Assembly (NCBI RefSeq): GCF_014204815.1
Contig: NZ_JACHMC010000001.1
Location: 124,001-188,000, forward strand
Origin: Micrococcus flavus
GTDB lineage: Bacteria; Actinomycetota; Actinomycetes; Actinomycetales; Micrococcaceae
DNA length: 64,000 bases
Direction of reading: 5' to 3'
The translations under genes were made by a program, and so were the position numbers. Below the pieces are notes generated by a model. The model saw only the letters and a list, made by a program, of their open reading frames with translations. It was not told where the DNA came from and ran no database searches. Below, in pieces: positions 50,462 to 58,233 of the stretch. Every line of letters begins with the position of its first letter. Position 1 is the first letter of the stretch.

Positions 50462-52582
50462 TCAGGCCTTCTGCTCGGTCTTCGGCATGGGCCAGGTCTT
50501 GGCCACGAGGGTCAGCACGTCGTACTGGGCCACCAGCTCGTCGTTCTGGTTGTGCAGCTGGCAGTCCCACGCGACCTCGCCGTACTCGTCCGTGACGCGC
50601 GGGGTGATCCGCTTGGCGGTCAGGGTCACGCGGATGGCGTCGTCGTAGGTGACGGGCGTGATGAACCGCAGGTCGTCCAGGCCGTAGTTGGCGAGCACCG
50701 GGCCCGGATCCGGGGCCACGAACAGGCCGGCGGCCCAGGAGACCAGCAGGTAGCCGTGGGCCACGCGGCGCGGGAAGAACGGGTTGGCCATGGCGGCCTC
50801 CTCGTCCGTGTGCGCGTAGAACATGTCCCCGGTCTCCTCGGCGAACTTCGTGATGTCCTCGAGGGTCACGGTGCGCAGACCGGAGGCGAACTGGTCGCCG
50901 ATCCTCAGCTCGTCCAGCGCCTTGTAGAACGGGTGCGTGGCCGTGCCGGCCTCCACGTCCTCGCGGGTGACGGTGTTCGCGGCCGCGCCCTGGTGCCACA
51001 CGCCGGTGATGGCGGTGAGCAGGTCCGGGGAGCCCTGGATGGCGGTGCGCTGCATGTAGTGCTTGACGCCGCGGACACCGCCGAGCTCCTCGCCGCCGCC
51101 CGCGCGACCGGGGCCGCCGTGCACCAGCACCGGCACGGGGGCGCCGTGGCCGGTGGTGGTCTTCGCGGTCTGGCGGTTCAGGAAGTGCACGCGGCCGTGG
51201 TGCGCGCCGATCCCCGCGGCGAACGCGCGGGCGGTCGCGCCGTCGTTCGTGGCGACCGTGGCCACCAGCGAGCCGGAGCCCAGCGCGGCGAGCGCGACGG
51301 CGTCGTCCACGTCCGTGTAGCCGATCACCGAGGTGACCGGTCCGAACGCCTCCACCTCGTGCACCGCCGGGGTGCGGGCGTCGGCGAAGGAGAGCACGGT
51401 GGGGGCGAAGAAGGCGCCGGCCTCGGCGTCGGCGTCGCCGGTGGAGCCGTCCGGGCCGCCCAGGCGGACCTGGCCGCCGGCGTCGACGAGCGTCTGCACG
51501 GCCTTGCGGACCTCGGACTGCTGCTCCTTGGAGGCCAGGGCGCCCATGGTGGTGCCCTCGGTGCGCGGATCGCCGAGCACGACCTTGGCGGAGAGGCGCT
51601 CGGTGAGGGCCGCGGTGACGTCCTCCACCATGGCCTCCGGGACGATCACGCGGCGGATGGCGGTGCACTTCTGGCCCGCCTTGACGGTCATCTCCTGGAA
51701 GACGACCTTCACGAACGCCTCGAACTCGGGGGAGTCCTTGTCCGCGTCCGGGCCCAGGATGGCCGCGTTGAGGGAGTCGGTCTCCGCGGTGAACCGCACG
51801 CCGCCGGTCAGGACGTTCTCATGCCTGCGGAGGGTCTCGGCGGTGCCGGCGGAGCCGGTGAAGGCCACGTGGTCGCGGTAGTCGAGGTGGTCCAGCAGGT
51901 CGCGGGCGGAGCCGGAGATGAGCTGCAGGGAGCCCTCGGGGAGGATGCCGGACTCGAGCATCATGCGCACGCACGCCTCGGTGACGTAGCCCGTGGGGGT
52001 GGCGGGCTTGACCACGGTGGGCACGCCCGCCACGAATGCCGGGGCGAACTTCTCGAGCATGCCCCACACCGGGAAGTTGAACGCGTTGATCTGCACCGCC
52101 ACGCCCGGGATGCGCTGGTAGATGTGCTCGCCGATGAAGGAGCCGTCGCGGGACAGCGGCTCGACCTTGCCGTCCACGATCACGTTGGAGTTCGGCAGCT
52201 CGCGGCGGCCCTTGCCGGAGAACGTGAAGAGGGTGCCGATGCCGCCGTCGACGTCGAACGCGTGGTCGCGCTGCGTGGCGCCGGTGGCGAAGGAGAGGTC
52301 GTAGAGCTCCTGGATGCGGGAGTTCAGGTAGAGGGCGAGCTCCTTGAGCTTGAGCGCCCGCTCGTGGATGGTCAGCTCGCCCAGGCTCTTCTGGCCGACC
52401 GTGCGGCCGTACTCGATGACGGCGGCCGTGTCGATGCCGTCCGTGGACACCCGGGCCATGAGCTGGCCGGTGTTGGCGTCGAGGACGTCGGTGACCTTCT
52501 GGGGGTCCTCCGGGGCCCACCAGGAGCCGGCGACGAAGCTCGGGAGGATCTCGGTCTGGGTCTTGTCCGCGATGGCGGTCAT
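50462..52582 (-). CDS. paaZ: PaaZ: oxepin-CoA hydrolase / 3-oxo-5,6-dehydrosuberyl-CoA semialdehyde dehydrogenase
   Basis: 706 aa from ATG 52582 after GGAG. The N-terminal aldehyde dehydrogenase domain (about 1-520) has GSAGTAETL, the Glu segment TAETDSLNAAI and nucleophile Cys in AGQKCTAIRR. The C-terminal MaoC-type hydratase domain (about 545-690) shows FAEETGDMFYAHTDEEAAMANPFF, with the catalytic Asp/His, and VAHGYLLVSW. PaaZ opens the oxepin-CoA ring and oxidises the aldehyde. A PaaR-like box lies 73 bp upstream. Confidence 0.95.
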   Translation of the reverse strand: MTAIADKTQTEILPSFVAGSWWAPEDPQKVTDVLDANTGQLMARVSTDGIDTAAVIEYGRTVGQKSLGELTIHERALKLKELALYLNSRIQELYDLSFATGATQRDHAFDVDGGIGTLFTFSGKGRRELPNSNVIVDGKVEPLSRDGSFIGEHIYQRIPGVAVQINAFNFPVWGMLEKFAPAFVAGVPTVVKPATPTGYVTEACVRMMLESGILPEGSLQLISGSARDLLDHLDYRDHVAFTGSAGTAETLRRHENVLTGGVRFTAETDSLNAAILGPDADKDSPEFEAFVKVVFQEMTVKAGQKCTAIRRVIVPEAMVEDVTAALTERLSAKVVLGDPRTEGTTMGALASKEQQSEVRKAVQTLVDAGGQVRLGGPDGSTGDADAEAGAFFAPTVLSFADARTPAVHEVEAFGPVTSVIGYTDVDDAVALAALGSGSLVATVATNDGATARAFAAGIGAHHGRVHFLNRQTAKTTTGHGAPVPVLVHGGPGRAGGGEELGGVRGVKHYMQRTAIQGSPDLLTAITGVWHQGAAANTVTREDVEAGTATHPFYKALDELRIGDQFASGLRTVTLEDITKFAEETGDMFYAHTDEEAAMANPFFPRRVAHGYLLVSWAAGLFVAPDPGPVLANYGLDDLRFITPVTYDDAIRVTLTAKRITPRVTDEYGEVAWDCQLHNQNDELVAQYDVLTLVAKTWPMPKTEQKA

Positions 52583-52654
52583 GCGGTGCTCCTTCAGGAC
52601 TCGAGGGCGTCGGCGCGGGTCGGCCCGGTGCGCAGGGAGGTGCGGGCAGGGGCG

Positions 52655-52676
52655 ACTGACCGATCGTTCGGTTATT
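52655..52676. promoter_or_regulatory. PaaR-like operator upstream of paaZ
   Basis: ACTGACCGATCGTTCGGT then TATT matches the 22-bp PaaR consensus at all but one of the fixed positions; it is the best of the three boxes in the window. Controls paaZ (leftward). Confidence 0.75.
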
Positions 52677-52842
52677 GTCAGGGTAACCCGGATCACCCGC
52701 CAGGGCGAGGGGGTGACCGCCGTCGGGGGCATGCGCCCTCCACGCGCCCCGTGGGTGCCCTCCCGCCCCGGACCGCCTGACCCCTGCCCCGGACCACCTG
52801 ACCCCCGCCCCCTCCCGCCTGCCCCCTGCCCCCTGCCCCCGC

Positions 52843-52898
52843 CGAGTGTTGGGCCCGGCGGGTCTCCGGGCCGGAATCCATGCCCACCCCAACACTCG
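52843..52898. repeat. Palindromic intergenic repeat B, copy 1
   Basis: Terminal arms CGAGTGTTGGG and CCCAACACTCG enclose about 34 bp. A similar element in inverted orientation lies at 54044-54101; the two flank the DUF559 gene. Confidence 0.8.
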
Positions 52899-52929
52899 CG
52901 CACCGGCCCGGCGGCACCCCCGCCACCCC

Positions 52930-53901
52930 TCACACGGGTGCCCCGCGCTGCCGGAGGATCTCGCGGATCTGCCACACGACCAGGTCCCACCGCCCGTCGG
53001 CGAGATCCTCGCTCCGGACCCGGACCACCTCCCAGCCCTCCGCGCGCAGGGACCGCTCGCGGGCGGCGTCATCGCGGATCTGTCGGGGATCGGTGAAGTG
53101 CTGGGGGCCGTCGTACTCCACGGCCACCTTCCACGTCCGCCAGACGAGGTCCACCCGCAGCGTCTGCCCCGTGTCCAGGCGCACCGCCGGGTTCACCTCG
53201 GGCTCGGGGAGTCCGGCCTGCACCAGGCGCAGGCGGGTGCGGGTCTCCTGCGCGGAGTCGGACCCGGAGCGCATGACCTCCAGCGCGGCCCGCGCCAGCC
53301 GCACCCCTCGCGCCCCGGAGCGGGCGGCCACCCCCGCCCGTACCCGGTCCCAGCCCACGACGCCGGGCGGCAGGTCTGCGCGACGGCGCGCGGTGGGCGC
53401 CGTGCGCACCAGGGAGTCGCCGATCACCGCTGCGTCGTCGACCCCCGACAGCCCCGCCGCCAGATCGACGAAGGTCCACACCGGGTCCACGACGCGAATG
53501 CCCTCGTGCACCGTGGTCGGCGTCGTGGGGACGAGACGATGGAGCACGAGCCCGGAGCGTTCGAGCCGCATGCTGCGCGACGAGGGGACGGCGAGGTGGA
53601 CCGGGCCGTCCGCGGGTCGGCGCCGGGGGAGCCAGAGGCCGAGGACGGCGGCGGCCGTCTCGTGGCTGAACGCCGCGTCCGGGTGGAGGTCCTGCAGCGC
53701 CCGCAGCCGGTCGAGGAGCTGCGCAGGTCGATCGCGGACGCGCCACAGGCCGCGGCCGGCGCTCTCCAGGTCCGAGGCCGCGAGGCGCCCGCGCGAGACC
53801 CCCGCCCGACGCGCGGCGAGTGTGGAGAAGACGGTCGCGTCGCGGAGTCGGCGGTCCAGGCCGGTGGGCACGGGCGGCAGGGGGGAGGGGCGACGCGGCA
53901 T
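52930..53901 (-). CDS. AbiEi-like/DUF559 (Vsr-type endonuclease fold) protein
   Basis: 323 aa. The N-terminal half has an AbiEi-antitoxin-like winged-helix layout (GVSRGRLAASDLESAGRGLWRV). The C-terminal DUF559 domain has the restriction-endonuclease-like core: LPEPEVNPAVRL, RVDLVWRTWKVAVEYDG and HFTDPRQIRDDAARERSLRAEGWEVVRV. Such fusions are frequent in actinobacteria and of unproven function. Flanked on both sides by repeat B. Confidence 0.75.
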   Translation of the reverse strand: MPRRPSPLPPVPTGLDRRLRDATVFSTLAARRAGVSRGRLAASDLESAGRGLWRVRDRPAQLLDRLRALQDLHPDAAFSHETAAAVLGLWLPRRRPADGPVHLAVPSSRSMRLERSGLVLHRLVPTTPTTVHEGIRVVDPVWTFVDLAAGLSGVDDAAVIGDSLVRTAPTARRRADLPPGVVGWDRVRAGVAARSGARGVRLARAALEVMRSGSDSAQETRTRLRLVQAGLPEPEVNPAVRLDTGQTLRVDLVWRTWKVAVEYDGPQHFTDPRQIRDDAARERSLRAEGWEVVRVRSEDLADGRWDLVVWQIREILRQRGAPV

Positions 53902-54043
53902 GGGGTCCAGCCTGAGGTGCCGCGGCAGTCCGGGGCCGGCGACGTCGTCGTTCTGTGGAGGGGGCGGTGCGGGAGGCGCGCTGTGCAGGAGAGGTCGAGG
54001 GCGCTCGTCGCCCGGGCCGGCCGCTCAGCCGCCAACCGAGGAC

Positions 54044-54101
54044 GCGAGTGTTGGGGTGGGCAGGCTCTCCAGGCGGGAAGCCGGCGTACCCCAACACTCG
54101 C
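54044..54101. repeat. Palindromic intergenic repeat B, copy 2
   Basis: GCGAGTGTTGGGGTGGGC at one end and CCCCAACACTCGC at the other. It aligns with the reverse complement of copy 1 over its whole length, with the best agreement in the first 18 bases. Confidence 0.8.
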
Positions 54102-54105
54102 GGCT

Positions 54106-54207
54106 GGGGCGGGCGCGGAGTTGGGGCGGGCGCGGGGCTGGGGCGGGCGCGCGGCTGGGGCGGGCGCGGGGCTGGGGCGGGCGCACGGCTGGGGCGGGCG
54201 CGGGGCG
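54106..54207. repeat. 17-bp tandem repeat, six units
   Basis: Six consecutive units of GGGGCGGGCGCGGGGCT with one to four changes per unit, 102 bp in total. It lies 100 bp before panD; unit number could vary between strains. Confidence 0.9.
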
Positions 54208-54307
54208 GGGGCTCGCCGCGCCGCACCGGGCAGGTCCCCGACGGGGTGCGTAGAATCGCCGCAGTCCGCTCGGACGCCCCCGCACCCCACCCGGAGAGCC
54301 ACGCCGC

Positions 54308-54745
54308 ATGCTGCGCACCATGTTCCACGCCAAGATCCACCGGGCCACCGTGACCCAGGCGGACCTGCACTACGTGGGGTCCGTGACCGTGGACCAGGAC
54401 CTCCTCGACGCCGCCGGCATCCTCCCCGGCGAGCTCGTCAGCATCGTGGACGTCACCAACGGCGCCCGCCTCGAGACGTACACGATCGCCGGCGACCGCG
54501 GCACGGGCGTGCTCGGCATCAACGGCGCCGCGGCCCGCCTGATCCAGCCGGGGGACGTGGTCATCCTCATCGCGTACGCCCAGATGGACGACGCCGAGGC
54601 CCGCACCTTCCAGCCGACGGTCGTCCACGTGGACGGACGGAACCGGATCGTGGAGCTGGGCTCGGACCCGGCGGAGGGCCTGCTCGACGGCGTCGCCCGC
54701 CCGCCGCAGTCACGTCGCCTGGAGGACGCTCAGGCGGAGCTCTGA
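54308..54745 (+). CDS. panD: Aspartate 1-decarboxylase PanD
   Basis: 145 aa. The self-cleavage site YVGSVTVD places Ser25, which becomes the pyruvoyl group, at the standard position; Lys9 and Tyr58-type residues of the family are in place ([25 protein letters not shown]). It makes beta-alanine for pantothenate and CoA. The P450 gene begins 4 bp later. Confidence 0.96.
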   Translation: MLRTMFHAKIHRATVTQADLHYVGSVTVDQDLLDAAGILPGELVSIVDVTNGARLETYTIAGDRGTGVLGINGAAARLIQPGDVVILIAYAQMDDAEARTFQPTVVHVDGRNRIVELGSDPAEGLLDGVARPPQSRRLEDAQAEL

Positions 54746-54749
54746 CGCC

Positions 54750-55982
54750 ATGACCGGCTCCTGCCCCGTGCCCCACGGCCCCGCTTCCGGCGCCGGCGAC
54801 CGCCGCAGCACCCGCCCGGGGGAGCCGGCCCGCCCGGAGGTGGAGCTCGTGGACGGCGTCTGGCACGTCCGCTCCCAGCGGCTGGTCCGGGAGGTGCTCC
54901 GCTCCGCGGACGCCACGCGGCAGGCCGGCTTCGGCGTCGAGACGGTGCGCGCGGGCCTGCCACTGACCCGCTGGCCAGTGCTCTACGCGGACGGGGAGGA
55001 GCACCGCGCCCAGCGCGCGAAGATCGGCCGCTACTTCTCCCCGGCCGTGGTCAACCGGGAGTACCGCGAGCTCATGGCCGCGGAGGCGGACGCGCTCGTC
55101 GGCCGCCTCGACGACGGCCTCATCCACGACCTCTCCGACCTCGCCCTGCACTTCTCCACGCGGGTGGCCGCCCGCGTGGTGGGCCTGACCGAGTCCGACC
55201 AGGAGGGCCTGGCCCGGCGCCTCGTGGCGTTCTTCGACCAGCCGGACGCCGTCCTCGGCGACCCGGCCACCGGCTGGCGGCGCCTCACCGCGTTCGCGGT
55301 CGCCCTCCCCGGGGCCCTCGACCTGCTGCGGTTCCACCTCGCGGACGTGCGCCCCGCGATCCGGACCCGGCGCACCCAGCGGCGCGACGACGTCGTCTCC
55401 CACCTGCTGGACGAGGGCTACTCGGAGATCGAGGTCCTCATGGAGTGCGTGACCTACGGTGCCGCCGGGATGGTCACCACGCGGGAGTTCCTGCAGATGG
55501 CCGCGTGGCACCTGCTGGACCGGCCCGCCCTGCGCGAGCGCTTCCTGGCCGCCCCCGGGCCCGAGCGGCAGGCCATCCTGCTGGAGGTGCTGCGCCTGGA
55601 GCCCGTGGTCGGGCACCTGTACCGCCGCGCCGACCAGGAGATCGACCTCACCGACGACGCCGGCACGCACCACCGCATCCCGGCGGGCGCCCGCCTGGAC
55701 CTGGCCGTGCGGCCGGCCAACGCGGACCCCGAGGCGGTGGGGGAGGGCGGGCTGTGCCTGCGCCCGGACCGCGAGCTGCCCCGCGGCGTGCGCCCCGAGG
55801 TGATGAGCTTCGGTGACGGCGCCCACCGCTGCCCCGGCAACACCCTCGCGCTCGTGGAGACCGAGCTGTTCCTCGAGCGGCTCCTGGCCAAGGACGTGCG
55901 CCTGGTCTCGACGCCCCGCATCGAGTGGGAGGAGATCATCGCCGGGTACGCCGTCCGGGACCTCCGCCTGCAGCTGGCCTGA
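54750..55982 (+). CDS. Cytochrome P450
   Basis: 410 aa soluble bacterial P450. ExxR appears as EVLRLEP, and the haem loop FGDGAHRCPGNTLA places the thiolate at Cys361. The I-helix reads AAGMVTTRE, so the acidic residue that usually precedes the conserved Thr is Val. This suggests altered oxygen activation, for example peroxide use, but this is inference. Substrate and redox partner unknown; no ferredoxin gene is adjacent. Probably co-transcribed with panD. Confidence 0.88.
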   Translation: MTGSCPVPHGPASGAGDRRSTRPGEPARPEVELVDGVWHVRSQRLVREVLRSADATRQAGFGVETVRAGLPLTRWPVLYADGEEHRAQRAKIGRYFSPAVVNREYRELMAAEADALVGRLDDGLIHDLSDLALHFSTRVAARVVGLTESDQEGLARRLVAFFDQPDAVLGDPATGWRRLTAFAVALPGALDLLRFHLADVRPAIRTRRTQRRDDVVSHLLDEGYSEIEVLMECVTYGAAGMVTTREFLQMAAWHLLDRPALRERFLAAPGPERQAILLEVLRLEPVVGHLYRRADQEIDLTDDAGTHHRIPAGARLDLAVRPANADPEAVGEGGLCLRPDRELPRGVRPEVMSFGDGAHRCPGNTLALVETELFLERLLAKDVRLVSTPRIEWEEIIAGYAVRDLRLQLA

Positions 55983-56055
55983 GCCCGCCGCCTGACACAC
56001 CCCCGCCTCGCCCTCACCTCACTCCCGCCCGCCCGTGACCCCCACCCCCTTTCAT

Positions 56056-56071
56056 CTGCACATCTGTGCAG
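56056..56071. promoter_or_regulatory. Palindromic operator of the arsR-metallothionein unit
   Basis: CTGCACATCTGTGCAG is a perfect 7-2-7 palindrome just before the regulator, as expected for ArsR/SmtB autoregulation. Confidence 0.7.
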
Positions 56072-56123
56072 GTATGCTCGCCGCACGACCCCCGACGTCG
56101 AGCAGGCCGCCGGCCTCTTCAAG

Positions 56124-56381
56124 GTGCTCGCCTCCCCCGTGCGCGTGGCCGCGCTGCTGCGCATGGCGGACGGGCCCGTGGGCGTGGGCGACCTCGCCGA
56201 CCACGTGGGGGTCACGCACACGCTCATGTCCCAGCACCTGCGGGTGCTGCGGATGAGCGGTCTGGTGCGCTCCGAGCACGAGGGCCGGAGCCGCGCCTAC
56301 TCCCTGACCGACGACCACGTCGCCCACATCGTCCGAGACGCGGTGCAGCACGCCGCGGAGGAGGCCCCTCATGACCGTTGA
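56124..56381 (+). CDS. ArsR/SmtB-family metal-responsive regulator
   Basis: From GTG 56124 the frame gives 85 aa, but family homology begins earlier: upstream in-frame codons read TTPDVEQAAGLFK, the usual first helix. No ATG, GTG or TTG lies there; ACG 56085 sits where the ATG is expected. A rare ACG start or a changed base is possible. HTH: VGDLADHVGVTHTLMSQHLRVLRMSGLV. His in TDDHVAHIVRDAVQHA match the alpha-5 metal site of SmtB-type zinc sensors. Overlaps the next gene by 11 bp. Confidence 0.8.
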   Translation: MLASPVRVAALLRMADGPVGVGDLADHVGVTHTLMSQHLRVLRMSGLVRSEHEGRSRAYSLTDDHVAHIVRDAVQHAAEEAPHDR

Positions 56382-56634
56382 CCACGGCGCCCACCCGATC
56401 CACACCGACCACGACCACCAGCACGGCCCGGACTGCGGCCACGAGGCCGTCCAGCACGCGGATCACACCGACTACGAGCACGACGGCCACCTGCACCACG
56501 TCCACGGCGACCACGTGGAGGAGTGCGACACCTGCTCGTGCGGCTCCTGCGCCGCCGACGGCGGGTGCAGCTGCGCCACCTGCGAGTGCGCCGACTGCAC
56601 GTGCGCCACGTGCGACCACGCGCAGGCCTCCTGA
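56371..56634 (+). CDS. His-rich, Cys-rich metallothionein-like protein, 87 aa
   Basis: ATG 56371 lies inside the end of arsR. The first 50 residues carry 15 His (DHGAHPIHTDHDHQHG, then HDGHLHHVHGDH), like small actinobacterial zinc-binding proteins encoded beside ArsR regulators. The last 37 hold 11 Cys in CxC and CxxC spacings (CDTCSCGSC, CSCATCECADCTCATC), which is metallothionein-like. 12 Cys and 16 His in total. Probable cytoplasmic Zn/Cd/Cu buffer induced through the ArsR partner. The combination of both zones in one chain looks unusual. Confidence 0.8.
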   Translation: MTVDHGAHPIHTDHDHQHGPDCGHEAVQHADHTDYEHDGHLHHVHGDHVEECDTCSCGSCAADGGCSCATCECADCTCATCDHAQAS

Positions 56635-56660
56635 GCCGCGCCCCGCACGCCCCCGCACAC

Positions 56661-56700
56661 GACGGCGGCCGGTCACCCTCGGAGGTGACCGGCCGCCGTC
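56661..56700. terminator. Hairpin terminator, copy 1 of a repeated stem
   Basis: Perfect 17-bp stem GACGGCGGCCGGTCACC / GGTGACCGGCCGCCGTC with a 6-nt loop, between the metallothionein-like gene and the convergent SRPBCC gene. Nearly the same sequence recurs at 57267-57310. Confidence 0.8.
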
Positions 56701-56728
56701 GGCGTGTCCAGCGCCGGGCCGGCGTCGC

Positions 56729-57241
56729 TCAGCGGGAGGGCAGGGACGTCGCCCCGAGGGAGCGCCGGCCGGCGCGCATGGCCACCGCGTGGCTCACGCC
56801 CATGGCCGCGCGGCCGCCGGGGACCGCGGCGACGACGCGCATCCACCCGGTCCCCAGGGTCACCTCCTGGGTCCATGCCACGAGGCAGTGCCCGGGCGCC
56901 GACCCGCGCACGTCCACCCGCACCGTCCCCTCGAGGTCCCCGTGGAGGGCGGCCACGAGGACGCCGCGCTCGCGGTCGTCGACGATCCGCTCCATGAGCA
57001 GCCGCACGGGGACCAGGCCGACGAGGCCGACCTCGGCTCGCTCGCCGGCGGTCGGTCCACCGGGGGCCGACGCGCCCTCCCGCGGCAGCGGCACGGCCCG
57101 GGGGATGGCCGGCCACCACTCGGGGTAGCGCAGCGGGTCCCCCAGCAGCTCCATCACCTCGTCCGCCGGCCGCGGCACCGCCCAGCGGTGGCGGAACACG
57201 AACGGGCGGTCGGCGCGGGGGGATCGGGCGGAGCGGGGCAT
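56729..57241 (-). CDS. SRPBCC (START-like) family protein
   Basis: 170 aa from ATG 57241. The fold is recognisable from RHRWAVPRPADEVMELLGDPLRYPEWWP at the start, the usual 'xYPxWW' ligand-pocket entrance. Members bind hydrophobic ligands or act as cyclases; here the role is unknown. Flanked by two copies of the same hairpin. Confidence 0.8.
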   Translation of the reverse strand: MPRSARSPRADRPFVFRHRWAVPRPADEVMELLGDPLRYPEWWPAIPRAVPLPREGASAPGGPTAGERAEVGLVGLVPVRLLMERIVDDRERGVLVAALHGDLEGTVRVDVRGSAPGHCLVAWTQEVTLGTGWMRVVAAVPGGRAAMGVSHAVAMRAGRRSLGATSLPSR

Positions 57242-57266
57242 GGCCCCATTCTGCTGCCCCGCGCAC

Positions 57267-57310
57267 ACGACGGCGGCCGGTCACCCTCCGAGGTGACCGG
57301 CCGCCGTCGT
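57267..57310. terminator. Hairpin terminator, copy 2 of a repeated stem
   Basis: Perfect 19-bp stem ACGACGGCGGCCGGTCACC / GGTGACCGGCCGCCGTCGT with loop CTCCGA. It lies after the 3-hydroxyacyl-CoA dehydrogenase operon and upstream of the SRPBCC gene. Confidence 0.8.
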
Positions 57311-57344
57311 GGTCCGTCCCCGCCGCCCGGCGGGGCGTGGCCGG

Positions 57345-58223
57345 TCAGGAGTAGTCGTAGAAGCCCTTGCCGGACTTCCGGCCGAGCTCGCCGCGCTCCA
57401 CCATGTCCCGCATCAGCTGCGGGGGAGCGAAGCGCTCGCCCAGCTGGGACTCGAGGTACTCGGCGATGCCCAGGCGCACGTCCAGGCCCACGATGTCGGT
57501 CAGGGCCAGCGGGCCCACCGGGAACTTGTAGCCCAGCACCATGGCGTTGTCGATGTCCTCGGGGGAGGCCACGCCCTCCTCGACCATGCGGATGGCCTCG
57601 AGGGCGATCGCCACGCCCAGGCGGGAGGAGGCGAAGCCCGGGGCGTCCTTCACCACGACCGGGGTCTTGCCCAGGCCCTTGACCCACTCGGTGGACAGGG
57701 CCGTGAGCTCCTCGCCGGTCTTCGCGCCGATCACGACCTCCACGAGCTTGGAGGCCGGCACCGGGTTGAAGTAGTGCAGGCCGCAGAAGCGCTCGGGGCG
57801 CTGCAGGTGGCCGGCCAGCTCGTCCACGGAGAGGGAGGAGGTGTTGGTGGCCAGCCACGCGTCCTCGGGCAGATGCTGCTCCACCTCGGTGAGGGACTCG
57901 ATCTTCAGGTCCATGATCTCCGGCACGGCCTCCACCACGAGGCCGCAGCGGGCGAAGTCGGCCTTGTCCAGGGAGATCGTCAGGCGCTCGGCCCACACGT
58001 CCAGGTTGCCGTCGAGCTTGCCGCGCTCGAGGGACTTGGCGAGGTCCGCCTCGATGCGCTCCTTCGCGGCCTCGGCGGCCTGCGGGTCGCGCTCGACGAC
58101 GATCACCTCGTCCGCGCCGGAGGTCAGGAAGGCGTGGGCGATGCCCGCGCCCATGCGGCCGCCGCCGAGCACGCCGACGACGGAGGGCACGGAGCCATGG
58201 GGGGTGGTCTGGTTCTCGGTCAT
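57345..58223 (-). CDS. 3-hydroxyacyl-CoA dehydrogenase (PaaH/FadB2-like)
   Basis: 292 aa. NAD loop GVLGGGRMGAGIA, catalytic His in LHYFNPVP, conserved Asn-Thr-Ser in LATNTSSLSV and the C-terminal signature ELGRKSGKGFYDYS. Oxidises 3-hydroxyacyl-CoA, including 3-hydroxyadipyl-CoA in phenylacetate breakdown. Ends the thiolase-hydratase-dehydrogenase operon, 10 bp after the hydratase. Confidence 0.9.
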   Translation of the reverse strand: MTENQTTPHGSVPSVVGVLGGGRMGAGIAHAFLTSGADEVIVVERDPQAAEAAKERIEADLAKSLERGKLDGNLDVWAERLTISLDKADFARCGLVVEAVPEIMDLKIESLTEVEQHLPEDAWLATNTSSLSVDELAGHLQRPERFCGLHYFNPVPASKLVEVVIGAKTGEELTALSTEWVKGLGKTPVVVKDAPGFASSRLGVAIALEAIRMVEEGVASPEDIDNAMVLGYKFPVGPLALTDIVGLDVRLGIAEYLESQLGERFAPPQLMRDMVERGELGRKSGKGFYDYS

Positions 58224-58233
58224 GGGTGGGTCC

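Larger units (their letters stand above)
52583..52929. other. Intergenic region upstream of paaZ, 347 bp
   Basis: Contains the paaZ operator (52655-52676), a C-rich low-complexity tract with repeated CTGCCCC and a 20-bp near-duplication (about 52775-52840), and palindromic repeat B copy 1 (52843-52898). No gene is supported. Confidence 0.55.
53902..54307. other. Intergenic region between the DUF559 gene and panD, 406 bp
   Basis: Holds repeat B copy 2 (54044-54101) and a 17-bp tandem repeat (54106-54207). The panD promoter must lie in or after the repeats. No gene is supported. Confidence 0.55.

Noticed and set aside
52775-52840. C-rich CTGCCCC tract as a functional regulatory repeat
   Set aside because: Irregular low-complexity sequence without constant unit length.
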